A stretch of 6,417 nucleotides of DNA from contig CAIKJM010000044.1 in the NCBI GenBank assembly GCA_903827735.1, positions 1-6,417 of the forward strand. Direction: 5' to 3'. The position numbers were made by a program, and so were the translations under genes. Numbering within the stretch: position 1 is the stretch's first letter; each line of letters starts with the position of its first letter. Under the pieces are notes generated by a model, which did no database searches, was not told where the DNA came from, and was given only the letters and a program-made list of their open reading frames with translations. This DNA comes from an uncultured Rhodanobacter sp. GTDB lineage: Bacteria > Pseudomonadota > Gammaproteobacteria > Xanthomonadales > Rhodanobacteraceae. This document shows positions 1 through 6,172 of the stretch, piece after piece.

Positions 1-1701
1 ATTCGCCGCGATGCGATGGGCGACGTGGTGCTCAACAACCTGTTCCAGCAGACCCAGCTGCAGGTCACCTTCGGCATCAACATGGTCGCGCTGCTGGACG
101 GCCAGCCGCGTCTGCTGAATCTCAAGGACATTCTTGAGGCGTTCATCCGCCATCGTCGCGAAGTGGTGACGCGTCGCACGATCTTCGAACTGCGCAAGGC
201 GCGCGCACGTGCGCACATCCTCGAAGGCCTCACGGTAGCCCTGGCCAACATCGACGAGATGATCGAACTGATCAAGACGTCGGCCTCGCCGGCGGAAGCG
301 CGCGAGCGCATGGTCGTGCGGCGCTGGGAAGCGGGTCTGGTGCGTGCGCTGCTGTCGGCAACCGGAGCCGAAGCCTCACGCCCCGAGGAAATGGACCCGC
401 GCGATGGTTTGAAGGAAGACGGCTATCAGCTGTCCGAAGCCCAGGCCCTGGAAATTCTGGCGATGCGTCTGCATCGTCTGACCGGACTGGAGCAGGAAAA
501 GCTCTCCGACGAATACAAGCAGATTCTGGAAACCATTCGCGGCCTGATCGAGATTCTGGAAAATCCCGAACGCCTGCTCGAAGTAATTCGTGGCGAACTG
601 GAAACGGTGAAGGAAGAGTTCGGCGATGCGCGTCGCACCGAGATTCAGCACTCGCAGGAAGACCTCAACGTACTCGATCTGATCACGCCCGAAGACGTGG
701 TCGTGACGCTGTCGCATACCGGTTACATCAAGCGTCAGCCGGCGAGCAGCTATCGTTCGCAGCGTCGTGGCGGCAAGGGCCGTTCGGCCTCCGCGCTGAA
801 GGACGAGGATTTCGTCGAGCAGCTCTGGGTGGTCAACACGCACGACACGCTGCTGACCTTCACCAGCACCGGTCGCGTTTACTGGCTCAAGGTGTACCAG
901 ATGCCGGAAGCGGGCTCGGGTGCGCGCGGCAAGCCGATCGTGAACCTGCTGCCGCTGGGCGAAAACGAGAAAGTGCAGGCGGTGCTGCCGGTGCGCGAGT
1001 ACACCGAAGATCGCTTCGTGTTCTTTGCGACCCGCAAGGGCACGGTCAAGAAAACGCCGCTCACCGAGTTCGCCTTCCAGCTGCAGAAAGGCAAGATCGC
1101 GATCAAGCTCGATGAGGGCGACGCCTTGGTCAACGTGGCATTGACCAACGGCGACAGCGACGTGCTGCTGTTCGCATCCAACGGCAAGGTCAATCGCTTC
1201 GACGAGAACACCGTGCGCTCGATGGGCCGTACCGCCGGAGGCGTGCGCGGCATGCGGCTGGCCAAGGACGAAAACGTGGTCTCGCTGATCGTAGCCGCCG
1301 AGGGCGACATTCTCACGGCTACTGAACGCGGCTACGGCAAGCGCACCGAGCTCAGCGAATTCCCGAAGAAAGGACGCGGCACCCAGGGCGTGATCGGCAT
1401 CCAGTGTTCCGAGCGTAACGGCGCGCTGGTGGCGGCAACGCAGGTCACCGAACTGCACGAGCTGATGCTGATCTCCAATCAGGGCACGCTGGTGCGTACC
1501 CGTGTTGCCGAAGTATCGCAGCTCGGACGCAATACCCAGGGTGTGACCTTGATCAAGCTGCCGGCCGATGAAAAGCTGGTCAGCGTGATGCGTCTCGATG
1601 CCGAAGAAGAAAACGGCGAAGAGGGCGAGATCGTCGGCGGCACCGCGCCTGTCGACGGCGGTGGCTCGGAAGAAGTCGATCCGACGCCCGCCGGAGACTG
1701 A
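1..1701 (+). CDS. gyrA: DNA gyrase subunit A, C-terminal part (5' end outside window)
   Basis: GyrA is the breakage-reunion subunit of the cytoplasmic A2B2 gyrase, which introduces negative supercoils using ATP. The reading frame is open from base 1, so the gene enters from the left: 566 residues are visible, and roughly the first 310-330, with the winged helix, catalytic Tyr and quinolone-resistance region, are missing. The visible start (IRRDAMGDVVLNNL) lies in the breakage-reunion domain. Residues about 45-215 cover the rest of that domain and its long helices. The beta-pinwheel C-terminal domain follows, opened by a perfect GyrA box QRRGGKG (residues 254-260, nt 760-780), the motif needed for DNA wrapping and negative supercoiling. 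That box and the supercoiling-type tail favour GyrA over ParC. Blade motifs such as GARGKPIVNLLP and GRNTQGV are intact. The last 35 residues are an acidic, Gly/Pro-rich tail, as in other gyrases. It ends in TGA, 17 nt before a strong terminator. No frameshift is seen. Confidence 0.98.
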   Translation: MRRDAMGDVVLNNLFQQTQLQVTFGINMVALLDGQPRLLNLKDILEAFIRHRREVVTRRTIFELRKARARAHILEGLTVALANIDEMIELIKTSASPAEARERMVVRRWEAGLVRALLSATGAEASRPEEMDPRDGLKEDGYQLSEAQALEILAMRLHRLTGLEQEKLSDEYKQILETIRGLIEILENPERLLEVIRGELETVKEEFGDARRTEIQHSQEDLNVLDLITPEDVVVTLSHTGYIKRQPASSYRSQRRGGKGRSASALKDEDFVEQLWVVNTHDTLLTFTSTGRVYWLKVYQMPEAGSGARGKPIVNLLPLGENEKVQAVLPVREYTEDRFVFFATRKGTVKKTPLTEFAFQLQKGKIAIKLDEGDALVNVALTNGDSDVLLFASNGKVNRFDENTVRSMGRTAGGVRGMRLAKDENVVSLIVAAEGDILTATERGYGKRTELSEFPKKGRGTQGVIGIQCSERNGALVAATQVTELHELMLISNQGTLVRTRVAEVSQLGRNTQGVTLIKLPADEKLVSVMRLDAEEENGEEGEIVGGTAPVDGGGSEEVDPTPAGD

Positions 1702-1718
1702 TCAACGGCTTTGCGCAA

Positions 1719-1755
1719 CAATAAAAAACCCCGGCGATTCCGGGGTTTTTTATTG
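1719..1755. terminator. bidirectional intrinsic terminator between gyrA and the hydrolase gene
   Basis: A perfect 16-bp inverted repeat (1719-1734 with 1740-1755) surrounds a CGATT loop. Its core is CCCCGG/CCGGGG, flanked by six A on the left and six T on the right. Read from the plus strand it gives a GC-rich hairpin followed by a U tract after gyrA. Read from the minus strand the A tract becomes the U tract, so it can also stop the convergent hydrolase transcript that ends at 1801. Confidence 0.93.
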
Positions 1756-1800
1756 GCCAGATTCCGGAACGATCGCTTCGGCACCTGCTTTGCGAACGCG

Positions 1801-2736
1801 CTAGTTGGGCAGCGATGCCAGCCAGTGCAGAACCGCGGACGACAGTTCGGTGCGCTGATCGGAGTAGGCGTGGTCGGTGGGAAAATGCGCCGATGTGACC
1901 TTGCTGTCGCCGGCGCGAGTCAGCTCATCCGCAAACGTCTGGTTCTGCTTCGCCAGACCGTCGTCTGACGTAATGACCAGCGCTGTACGATTCTTCAGGG
2001 CATCCACGTTGGCGCTGAAGCTCCAGGCTCTCGCATGGTCGGCGACGTCGAGCGCCAGACCTTTCGGCGTGCATCCGGCAAGCGGTGCCATGCCTTCGTT
2101 GGCGAGAGCTTTGCTCAGCTGTTCGATCGCGGCAGCCTTTGGTTCTTTGTCCAGCGAAGCCAGAAAGTTGCCGCCGAAGTCGGCTGCCGAGATAGTCGCG
2201 ACCGCCTTGATCGCGGGATCGGTTGCGGCGGTCTCCACCGCCATGAAGCCACCCATGCTGTGCCCGATCAGCACGATGCGCGTAGGGTCCAGCCGCAGCT
2301 TTCGGGCGACATCCGGCTGCCGCAGATAGGCGAGTGCGGCGGCGGTATCTTCGATGCCGTGCGTGAAGGAGAACTTGCCCGGCGTGCCCCACGAGCCGCG
2401 GTAGTTGAAGTACAGAACGTCCCAGCCGGCGCGGCGTATGTCCTGCGCCAGATCCAGATTGCGCTCGTTGCCCGGGAAGCCGTGCAGCAGGATCACGGCC
2501 GGATGCGGACCAGCGCCGGCCGCCACGTAGACTAGAGCATTCATCGGCGAGCCGTGGCTGCGTATCTGCATTGTCTCCATCGACGCGCGGTCGCCGCCCG
2601 GTGGCGGTGCGACGAGCGTGGCGGACGCAGCGGACGAAGAAGGAGTCGTCGTTTGTGCGCTTGCCAGCGCCGCACCGAATGCGAAAAGCATCGGTGCCAA
2701 AAGTTTCAGCGCGGATGCTTTCGAGCGATGACGCAT
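1801..2736 (-). CDS. exported alpha/beta-fold hydrolase (serine esterase/dienelactone-hydrolase-like)
   Basis: A 311-residue protein if started at the ATG at 2736. An in-frame ATG at 2751 would add five residues, but it lacks a Shine-Dalgarno, whereas 2736 has GGAG six nt upstream. The shorter form also begins with a better signal peptide: MRHRSKAS, then a hydrophobic stretch (residues about 10-26) and a likely ASA|Q signal-peptidase I cleavage, so the enzyme should act in the periplasm or outside. A low-complexity Ser/Ala/Pro linker follows. The alpha/beta hydrolase core has an oxyanion-hole HGFPGN at residues 85-90, nucleophile elbow GHSMGG with Ser160, a candidate acid in SDDG (Asp258 or 259) and catalytic His289 in TDHAYSD. 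The triad is therefore complete. The substrate cannot be read from sequence; carboxylester or peptide-like bonds are both possible. It lies 78 nt downstream of the peroxiredoxin on the same strand, with no clear terminator between, so co-transcription is possible. Confidence 0.9.
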   Translation of the reverse strand: MRHRSKASALKLLAPMLFAFGAALASAQTTTPSSSAASATLVAPPPGGDRASMETMQIRSHGSPMNALVYVAAGAGPHPAVILLHGFPGNERNLDLAQDIRRAGWDVLYFNYRGSWGTPGKFSFTHGIEDTAAALAYLRQPDVARKLRLDPTRIVLIGHSMGGFMAVETAATDPAIKAVATISAADFGGNFLASLDKEPKAAAIEQLSKALANEGMAPLAGCTPKGLALDVADHARAWSFSANVDALKNRTALVITSDDGLAKQNQTFADELTRAGDSKVTSAHFPTDHAYSDQRTELSSAVLHWLASLPN

Positions 2737-2742
2737 GGAGTT

Positions 2743-2746
2743 CTCC
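2743..2746 (-). promoter_or_regulatory. Shine-Dalgarno that sets the hydrolase start
   Basis: On the minus strand GGAG is followed by a 6-nt spacer (AACTCC) and then ATG at 2736. The alternative ATG at 2751 is preceded by CTTCCAGAC, which has no purine-rich ribosome site, so 2736 is preferred. Confidence 0.7.
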
Positions 2747-2814
2747 GACATGTCTGGAAGTTTTATCGGCGGCCGAACGGAGGCAGCGCTTAGCCGTTAT
2801 CCGTGCAGTGGAGT

Positions 2815-3297
2815 TTATTGATCGATCGCGGCAAGCATTGCTTCGGCGCTGGACACGCGATATTCGCCCGGCGCCTCGACCTGGAGCAGACGGACCACAC
2901 CGTCTTCGGCAAACAGCGCAAAGCGCTTTACCCGAATGCCCATGCCAAAGGCCGTGCCGTCCAGCTCCAACCCCATCGAACGGGTGAAGCTGGCGTTGCC
3001 GTCGGCGATCATCAGCAGCTCCGCGGGCACCTGCAGCGATGCCGCCCAGGCCTGCATCACGTGCGCGTCGTTGACGGCGAGACACATGACCGTAATCCCG
3101 CGTTCGTTAAAAGCGGCCAGATGGTTCACGTATCCCGGCAGATGCTTGTTCGAGCAAGTGGGAGTGAATGCGCCGGGCACGCCGAACATCACCACCTTGC
3201 GCGCGGCGAACAGCTCGCTGGTACGGCATTTGCGCACCTCGGTGTCGATAACCTGCACGGAGGCGTCGGGAATCATCTTTCCGGGCTGTATGACCAT
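2815..3297 (-). CDS. peroxiredoxin, Prx5/PrxII type
   Basis: A 160-residue thiol peroxidase expected to reduce hydrogen peroxide and alkyl hydroperoxides in the cytoplasm, recycled by thioredoxin or glutaredoxin/glutathione. Start chosen at MVIQPGKMIPDASV, the usual family N-terminus. The frame stays open to an ATG at 3459, but the extra 54 residues look non-coding and lack a ribosome site. The active-site motif PGAFTPTCS lies at residues 41-49, with peroxidatic Cys48 and partner Thr45; the conserved Arg is probably Arg125 in KRFALFAEDG. A second Cys72 in MCLAVNDAHVM matches the position of the second Cys of plant PrxII proteins. The C-terminal GEYRVSSAEAML replaces the region that carries the resolving Cys in human PRDX5. 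Cys24 is a third cysteine. No glutaredoxin domain is fused. The ribosome site is weak (GAGAG, about 4 nt from ATG). The gene is transcribed away from cbpA and towards the hydrolase gene. Confidence 0.95.
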   Translation of the reverse strand: MVIQPGKMIPDASVQVIDTEVRKCRTSELFAARKVVMFGVPGAFTPTCSNKHLPGYVNHLAAFNERGITVMCLAVNDAHVMQAWAASLQVPAELLMIADGNASFTRSMGLELDGTAFGMGIRVKRFALFAEDGVVRLLQVEAPGEYRVSSAEAMLAAIDQ

Positions 3298-3456
3298 GTG
3301 TCTCTCGTCGATGATGTTGAGGCGTGACCGTGTTCGATCATGCATTCGCTGTGGCTTGGCTGAATCGTAGGTCGGCTGGGCGTCGATCCGCGGGGAGCAT
3401 CGCCTTGAATCATCGTCCAGCGCACCTATCTTGCAAGGCAGGCGGTAGATGCACCG

Positions 3457-3482
3457 CATGGCATGGAGGAGATCATGGCATG
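3457..3482. repeat. short direct repeat CATGGCATG x2
   Basis: CATGGCATG occurs at 3457-3465 and again at 3474-3482, 17 nt apart start to start. A further CATGG sits at 3492-3496, 18 nt on. The spacing is somewhat longer than a DNA helical turn and a half. It could be a regulator site or chance; the repeat also frames the strong Shine-Dalgarno at 3465-3470. Confidence 0.35.
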
Positions 3483-3682
3483 TTCTTTAGTCATGGTTGC
3501 CGGTTCGATCTAGGTCAATCGGATGCCGACGGGCAGACCTTGTCTGAGAGGTGCAGTTCGGGCATCCCAGCCCACGGATCGCGTCGGCTGGCTGCGTTCG
3601 ACGAGGCCCATCTAGCGGGATACAGGCATGAGGGCGTCGGAACGCACTACCATCAAGGGCGGCGGTCAGCCAGATGCAGATT

Positions 3683-3708
3683 GGCCGCCGCATAGTGCGG
3701 CACAGGCC
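3683..3708. repeat. bulged hairpin upstream of cbpA
   Basis: GCCGCA (3687-3692) pairs perfectly with TGCGGC (3696-3701) around a TAG loop. GGCC (3683-3686) can pair with GGCC (3705-3708) across an ACA bulge, giving ten base pairs. It lies 49 nt before the GTG start of cbpA. There is no T tract, so it is not an intrinsic terminator. It could be a structured leader element or a dyad bound by a protein. Confidence 0.35.
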
Positions 3709-3746
3709 GCGACGGTGAATGAACCGGCGCGGATTTTGCGTAAGTT

Positions 3747-3752
3747 GGGGAG
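3747..3752 (+). promoter_or_regulatory. Shine-Dalgarno that sets the cbpA start at GTG
   Basis: GGGGAG is followed by a 5-nt spacer and the GTG at 3758. The upstream in-frame ATG at 3719 has no comparable site and would add 13 residues not seen at the N-terminus of CbpA proteins. Confidence 0.75.
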
Positions 3753-3757
3753 TGGCA

Positions 3758-4654
3758 GTGGAATTCAAAGATTATTACGACATTCTGGGTGTGAAGCCCG
3801 ACGCCAGCGAGGCCGACATCAAGGCGGCGTATCGCAAGCTGGCGCGCAAGTACCATCCCGACAAAAATAAGGACGCGGGCGCCGAGGAAAAATTCAAGTC
3901 GATCAACGAAGCCAATGAAGTGCTCAAGGATGCCGACAAGCGGCGCTCCTATGACGAGCTACGGGCTGGCGGCTATCGACAGGGCGAACAGTTCCGGCCG
4001 CCGCCGGGCTGGCAGGGTCAGCCCGGTCACGGCGATATGGGCGATGGCGACTTCAGCGACTTTTTCGAAAGTCTGTTCGGCCGCAATGCGGCGGGCGGTC
4101 AGCGTGGGCAGGCGCGTCCGCGGCGTGGGCGCGACGTTCAGGCCAGCGTGCAGATCGATCTGCAGACGGCCTTCGACGGTGGTCGCACGCGGCTGTCCAT
4201 GCAGGACCCGGCCGGCGGCGAGCGCGTGCTGGAAGTGAAGATTCCTGCCGGCATTGCGTCCGGTCAGACAATTCGCTTGTCCGGGCAGGGCCAGGCCGGC
4301 ATGGCCGGTGGTCCGAGCGGTGACCTGCTGCTCGAGGTGATTGTTCGGGATGATCCGCGCTTTCGCCTGGATGGGCGCAACGTGCTGCACGTTCTGCCGA
4401 TCTCGCCCTGGGAAGCCGCGCTCGGCGCCACGCTTTCCGTGCCGACCCTGGCCGGCAAGGTCGATCTGCGCATACCGCCGGGATCGCAATCCGGACGCAA
4501 GCTGCGTCTGAAAGGTCGCGGCATGCCGGGCGCTAATCCCGGCAATCAGCTGGTCGAGCTTTCCATTCGCGCGCCGCTGGCGGAGACCGACGGTCAGCGA
4601 GCGGCTTACGAGGCGCTGCGGGACCAGTTCGAGACTTACGATCCGCGAGGCTGA
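3758..4654 (+). CDS. cbpA: CbpA-type DnaJ co-chaperone (class II J-domain protein)
   Basis: A 298-residue protein, close to the roughly 306 residues of E. coli CbpA. It should stimulate DnaK ATPase, deliver unfolded clients and, in E. coli, bind curved DNA. The GTG start gives VEFKDYYDILGV, which matches the family start (MELKDYYAIMGV in E. coli). The J domain spans residues 1-70 with the essential HPD at 33-35. A Gly/Phe-rich linker follows (about 71-125, with DFFESLFG). Two beta-rich client-binding domains then follow, including KIPAGIASGQTIRL (161-174), SPWEAALGA (216-224) and IPPGSQSGRKLRLKGRG (239-255). The cysteine zinc finger of DnaJ is absent, which assigns it to the CbpA/DjlA-unlike class II group. 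It ends FETYDPRG, as in CbpA (SFDPRK). No cbpM follows: a terminator starts 12 nt after the stop, so it is a single-gene unit on its 3' side. Confidence 0.95.
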   Translation: MEFKDYYDILGVKPDASEADIKAAYRKLARKYHPDKNKDAGAEEKFKSINEANEVLKDADKRRSYDELRAGGYRQGEQFRPPPGWQGQPGHGDMGDGDFSDFFESLFGRNAAGGQRGQARPRRGRDVQASVQIDLQTAFDGGRTRLSMQDPAGGERVLEVKIPAGIASGQTIRLSGQGQAGMAGGPSGDLLLEVIVRDDPRFRLDGRNVLHVLPISPWEAALGATLSVPTLAGKVDLRIPPGSQSGRKLRLKGRGMPGANPGNQLVELSIRAPLAETDGQRAAYEALRDQFETYDPRG

Positions 4655-4665
4655 TTTGCAGCACA

Positions 4666-4695
4666 AAAAAACGGCGCCTAAGGGCGCCGTTTTTT
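4666..4695. terminator. bidirectional intrinsic terminator between cbpA and pilH
   Basis: A 13-bp perfect stem (4666-4678 with 4683-4695) has a TAAG loop. The core is CGGCGCC/GGCGCCG, flanked by an A tract on the left and six T, then ATTTT, on the right. It is therefore a terminator for cbpA on the plus strand and for the convergent response-regulator gene, which ends at 4719, on the minus strand. Confidence 0.93.
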
Positions 4696-4718
4696 ATTTT
4701 GCTGCTGGAGTCCAGCGC

Positions 4719-5096
4719 TTACGCGGTGTGCGCACCCGGCAGAAATTCATTCAAGGTCTTGACCAGATCCTCTTCCTTGATCGGCTTGGTGACATAGGCC
4801 TTGGCGCCCTGGCGCATGCCCCAGACTTTGTCGGTCTCCTGATCCTTGGTGGTCACCAGAATGATCGGGATATGCGCTGTTTCCGGATTCTTGCTGATCG
4901 TGCGGGTGGCCTGGAAGCCGTTGAGGTTCGGCATCACCACGTCCATCAGGATCAGGTCGGGTAGTTCCTGCTTGGCAACCTCAACGCCGGCGGCGCCGTC
5001 TTCGGCGGAGAAGGCTTCATGCCCCAGTTTTTCAACGATTCGCTTGATGCCCAAAAGCTGGGACGGAGAATCGTCGACGATCAAGATGCGTGCCAT
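4719..5096 (-). CDS. pilH: PilH-like single-domain response regulator
   Basis: A 125-residue stand-alone CheY-type receiver without an output domain. In Pseudomonas, PilH is phosphorylated by the ChpA kinase and tunes type IV pilus retraction and twitching through protein contacts. The start MARILIVDDSPSQ is the family N-terminus; in-frame extension to 5168 runs into the promoter region. Acidic pocket Asp8 and Asp9, phosphoacceptor Asp52 (LILMDVVMP), Thr82 and Lys104 (TKP) are all present, so it should be phosphorylatable. NLNGFQATR and VTTKDQETDKVWGMRQGA closely resemble PilH of Pseudomonas and xanthomonads. AAGGAA lies 10 nt before ATG, a rather long spacing. It sits 68 nt downstream of the reductase, with its own likely promoter. 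No pilG, pilI, pilJ or chpA gene is in this window, so the pilus assignment rests on sequence likeness alone; another CheY-like role is possible. Confidence 0.88.
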   Translation of the reverse strand: MARILIVDDSPSQLLGIKRIVEKLGHEAFSAEDGAAGVEVAKQELPDLILMDVVMPNLNGFQATRTISKNPETAHIPIILVTTKDQETDKVWGMRQGAKAYVTKPIKEEDLVKTLNEFLPGAHTA

Positions 5097-5124
5097 TAGA
5101 TGTTGGTTCCTTCGGTTTTCGTGA

Positions 5125-5153
5125 ATTCTAAGCGGTGGCTGTGGCAGTTCCAA
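5125..5153 (-). promoter_or_regulatory. predicted sigma-70 promoter of the pilH-like gene
   Basis: On the minus strand a -35 TTGGAA (5153-5148, 4 of 6 consensus) is followed by exactly 17 nt and a -10 TAGAAT (5130-5125, 5 of 6 consensus). Transcription would start near 5118, leaving a leader of about 22 nt that contains the AAGGAA ribosome site. It lies wholly in the gap after the reductase stop codon. Confidence 0.6.
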
Positions 5154-5164
5154 GCGCGCTTTGG

Positions 5165-6172
5165 TCAAACGGCGCTATCGATGCGTACCAGCGTGCGGCC
5201 GAACGAGTCCCCGGCCAGCATACGCGCAAACGTACCGGGCAGCTCTGTGAGGGCGATCTCATTTGTGGCGATGCGGTCGATGTGCTGCGGTTTCCAGTCG
5301 CTTGCCAGGCGGCGCCAGACCTCGTCGCGAACCGCACGCGGTGTGCCGGCTGAGGCGATGCCGAGCAGCGCCGCGCCGCGAATGATGAAGGGCAGCACGG
5401 TGGTATCGAAGGCCACACCGCCTGCGTTGCCGCACAGCGCCACGTTGCCGTACGGGCTGAGCAAGGGCAGCAGGCCGGCGAGCACGCTGCCGCCCACATT
5501 GTCCAGTACGCCGCCAAAGCGCACGGAATCCATCGGCTTGCCGCTGAAAACCAGCTGATGTCGATCGATGCACTCGGCGGCGCCCAGCGCGCGCAGAAAA
5601 TCGAAATGGTCGGTCTTGCCGCTGATCGCGTGCACTTCGTAGCCGGCGCGGCTGAAGATATCGATGGCCAGCATACCCACGCCGCCGCTGGCGCCGGTTA
5701 CCGCGATTGGGCCGAGTTCCGGCGTCTGATGGTTGTCCAACATGCGCAGCAGGCCAAGCGCCGTCGTGAAGCCGGCGGTGCCCAGAATCATGCTTTCGCG
5801 CAGGCTCAAGCCGGCCGGTAGGGGAATCGTCCATGCGGAAGGCAGGCGGATGTATTGCGCATAGCCGCCGTCACGCGTTTCGGACAGTCCGCTGCCGGTG
5901 CACAGCACGGCGTCGCCCTCCTTGAAGGTCGGATCGGTTGAGGCAACCACGTGACCGGCCACGTCGATGCCGCCATTCAACGGGTACTGACGGAGAATCT
6001 TGCCTTTGCCGGTACCGGCAAGCGCATCCTTGTAGTTGACGGAGGAGTAGGCGACGGCGACCAGCACTTCGCCGGGCGACAGCGCGTTGGCGCCGATGCT
6101 TTCGATGCCGGCGCGATACCCGGCATCGTCGTTGTGGATGCGAAACGCGTGAAAATCGGACGGGTTGGTCAC
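5165..6172 (-). CDS. acuI: acrylyl-CoA reductase / YhdH-family NADPH quinone oxidoreductase
   Basis: A 335-residue member of the zinc-free medium-chain dehydrogenase/reductase superfamily. AcuI/YhdH proteins reduce acrylyl-CoA to propionyl-CoA with NADPH in the cytoplasm, removing a toxic electrophile; some relatives act on quinones or other enoyl compounds. It aligns throughout with E. coli YhdH (324 residues): SSVNYKDALAGTGKGKI (43-59), GIDVAGHV (68-75), GTAGFTTA (131-138), the Rossmann loop TGASGGVG (159-166), ISGK (183-186), PFIIRG (261-266) and the C-terminal GRTLVRID (325-332). The Rossmann loop and the ISGK basic residue fit NADPH binding. Cysteine ligands for zinc are missing. The start is GTG at 6172, with GAGGA six nt upstream; the open frame continues to 6361, but that part overlaps the LOG gene in another frame. 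The GTG shares four bases (GTGA) with the LOG stop, implying translational coupling. Confidence 0.93.
   Translation of the reverse strand: MTNPSDFHAFRIHNDDAGYRAGIESIGANALSPGEVLVAVAYSSVNYKDALAGTGKGKILRQYPLNGGIDVAGHVVASTDPTFKEGDAVLCTGSGLSETRDGGYAQYIRLPSAWTIPLPAGLSLRESMILGTAGFTTALGLLRMLDNHQTPELGPIAVTGASGGVGMLAIDIFSRAGYEVHAISGKTDHFDFLRALGAAECIDRHQLVFSGKPMDSVRFGGVLDNVGGSVLAGLLPLLSPYGNVALCGNAGGVAFDTTVLPFIIRGAALLGIASAGTPRAVRDEVWRRLASDWKPQHIDRIATNEIALTELPGTFARMLAGDSFGRTLVRIDSAV

Larger units (their letters stand above)
3298..3757. other. divergent intergenic region between peroxiredoxin and cbpA, no convincing gene
   Basis: 460 nt that should hold the promoters of both flanking genes. Open frames here (for example plus 3480-3695, 71 codons) use many codons uncommon in the neighbours (AGG, AGA, CTA, AGT) and have no recognisable family, so I do not call a gene. 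Visible structure: direct repeats CATGGCATG at 3457 and 3474; a strong GGAGGA at 3465-3470 with ATGs at 3475 (12-codon ORF ending 3513) and 3480; and a bulged hairpin at 3683-3708. A sigma-32-like pair is possible on the plus strand: CTTGAAT at 3404-3410, a 13-nt spacer, then ACCTATCTT at 3424-3432, a weak -10 match. A TTGACC hexamer on the minus strand near 3510-3515 has no good -10. No sigma-70 promoter stands out for either gene. Confidence 0.6.

Noticed and set aside
376..1458. A 360-codon open frame antisense to gyrA
   Set aside because: It lies entirely within the well-conserved gyrA frame. Its composition (rich in His, Arg, Ala, Gln) is typical of a complementary-strand shadow in high-GC DNA.
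1925..3085. A 386-codon minus-strand frame across the hydrolase and peroxiredoxin genes
   Set aside because: It overlaps two genes with complete catalytic motifs in other frames, and its Arg/Ala-rich translation has no recognisable motif.
3298..3459. A 54-residue N-terminal extension of the peroxiredoxin
   Set aside because: The family starts at the chosen Met. The extension has no ribosome site at 3459 and no conserved sequence.
3500..3515. A GGTTCGATC string resembling a tRNA T loop
   Set aside because: The flanking bases do not form the five-pair T stem, and no acceptor or anticodon arm is present.
3384..3581. CGATCCG(C/T)GGG in inverted orientation at 3384-3394 and 3571-3581
   Set aside because: It is short, imperfect and nearly 180 nt apart; this is expected by chance in GC-rich DNA.
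3605..3615. A CCCATCTA motif like a heat-shock -10 element before cbpA
   Set aside because: There is no CTTGAA-like -35 at the proper distance upstream.
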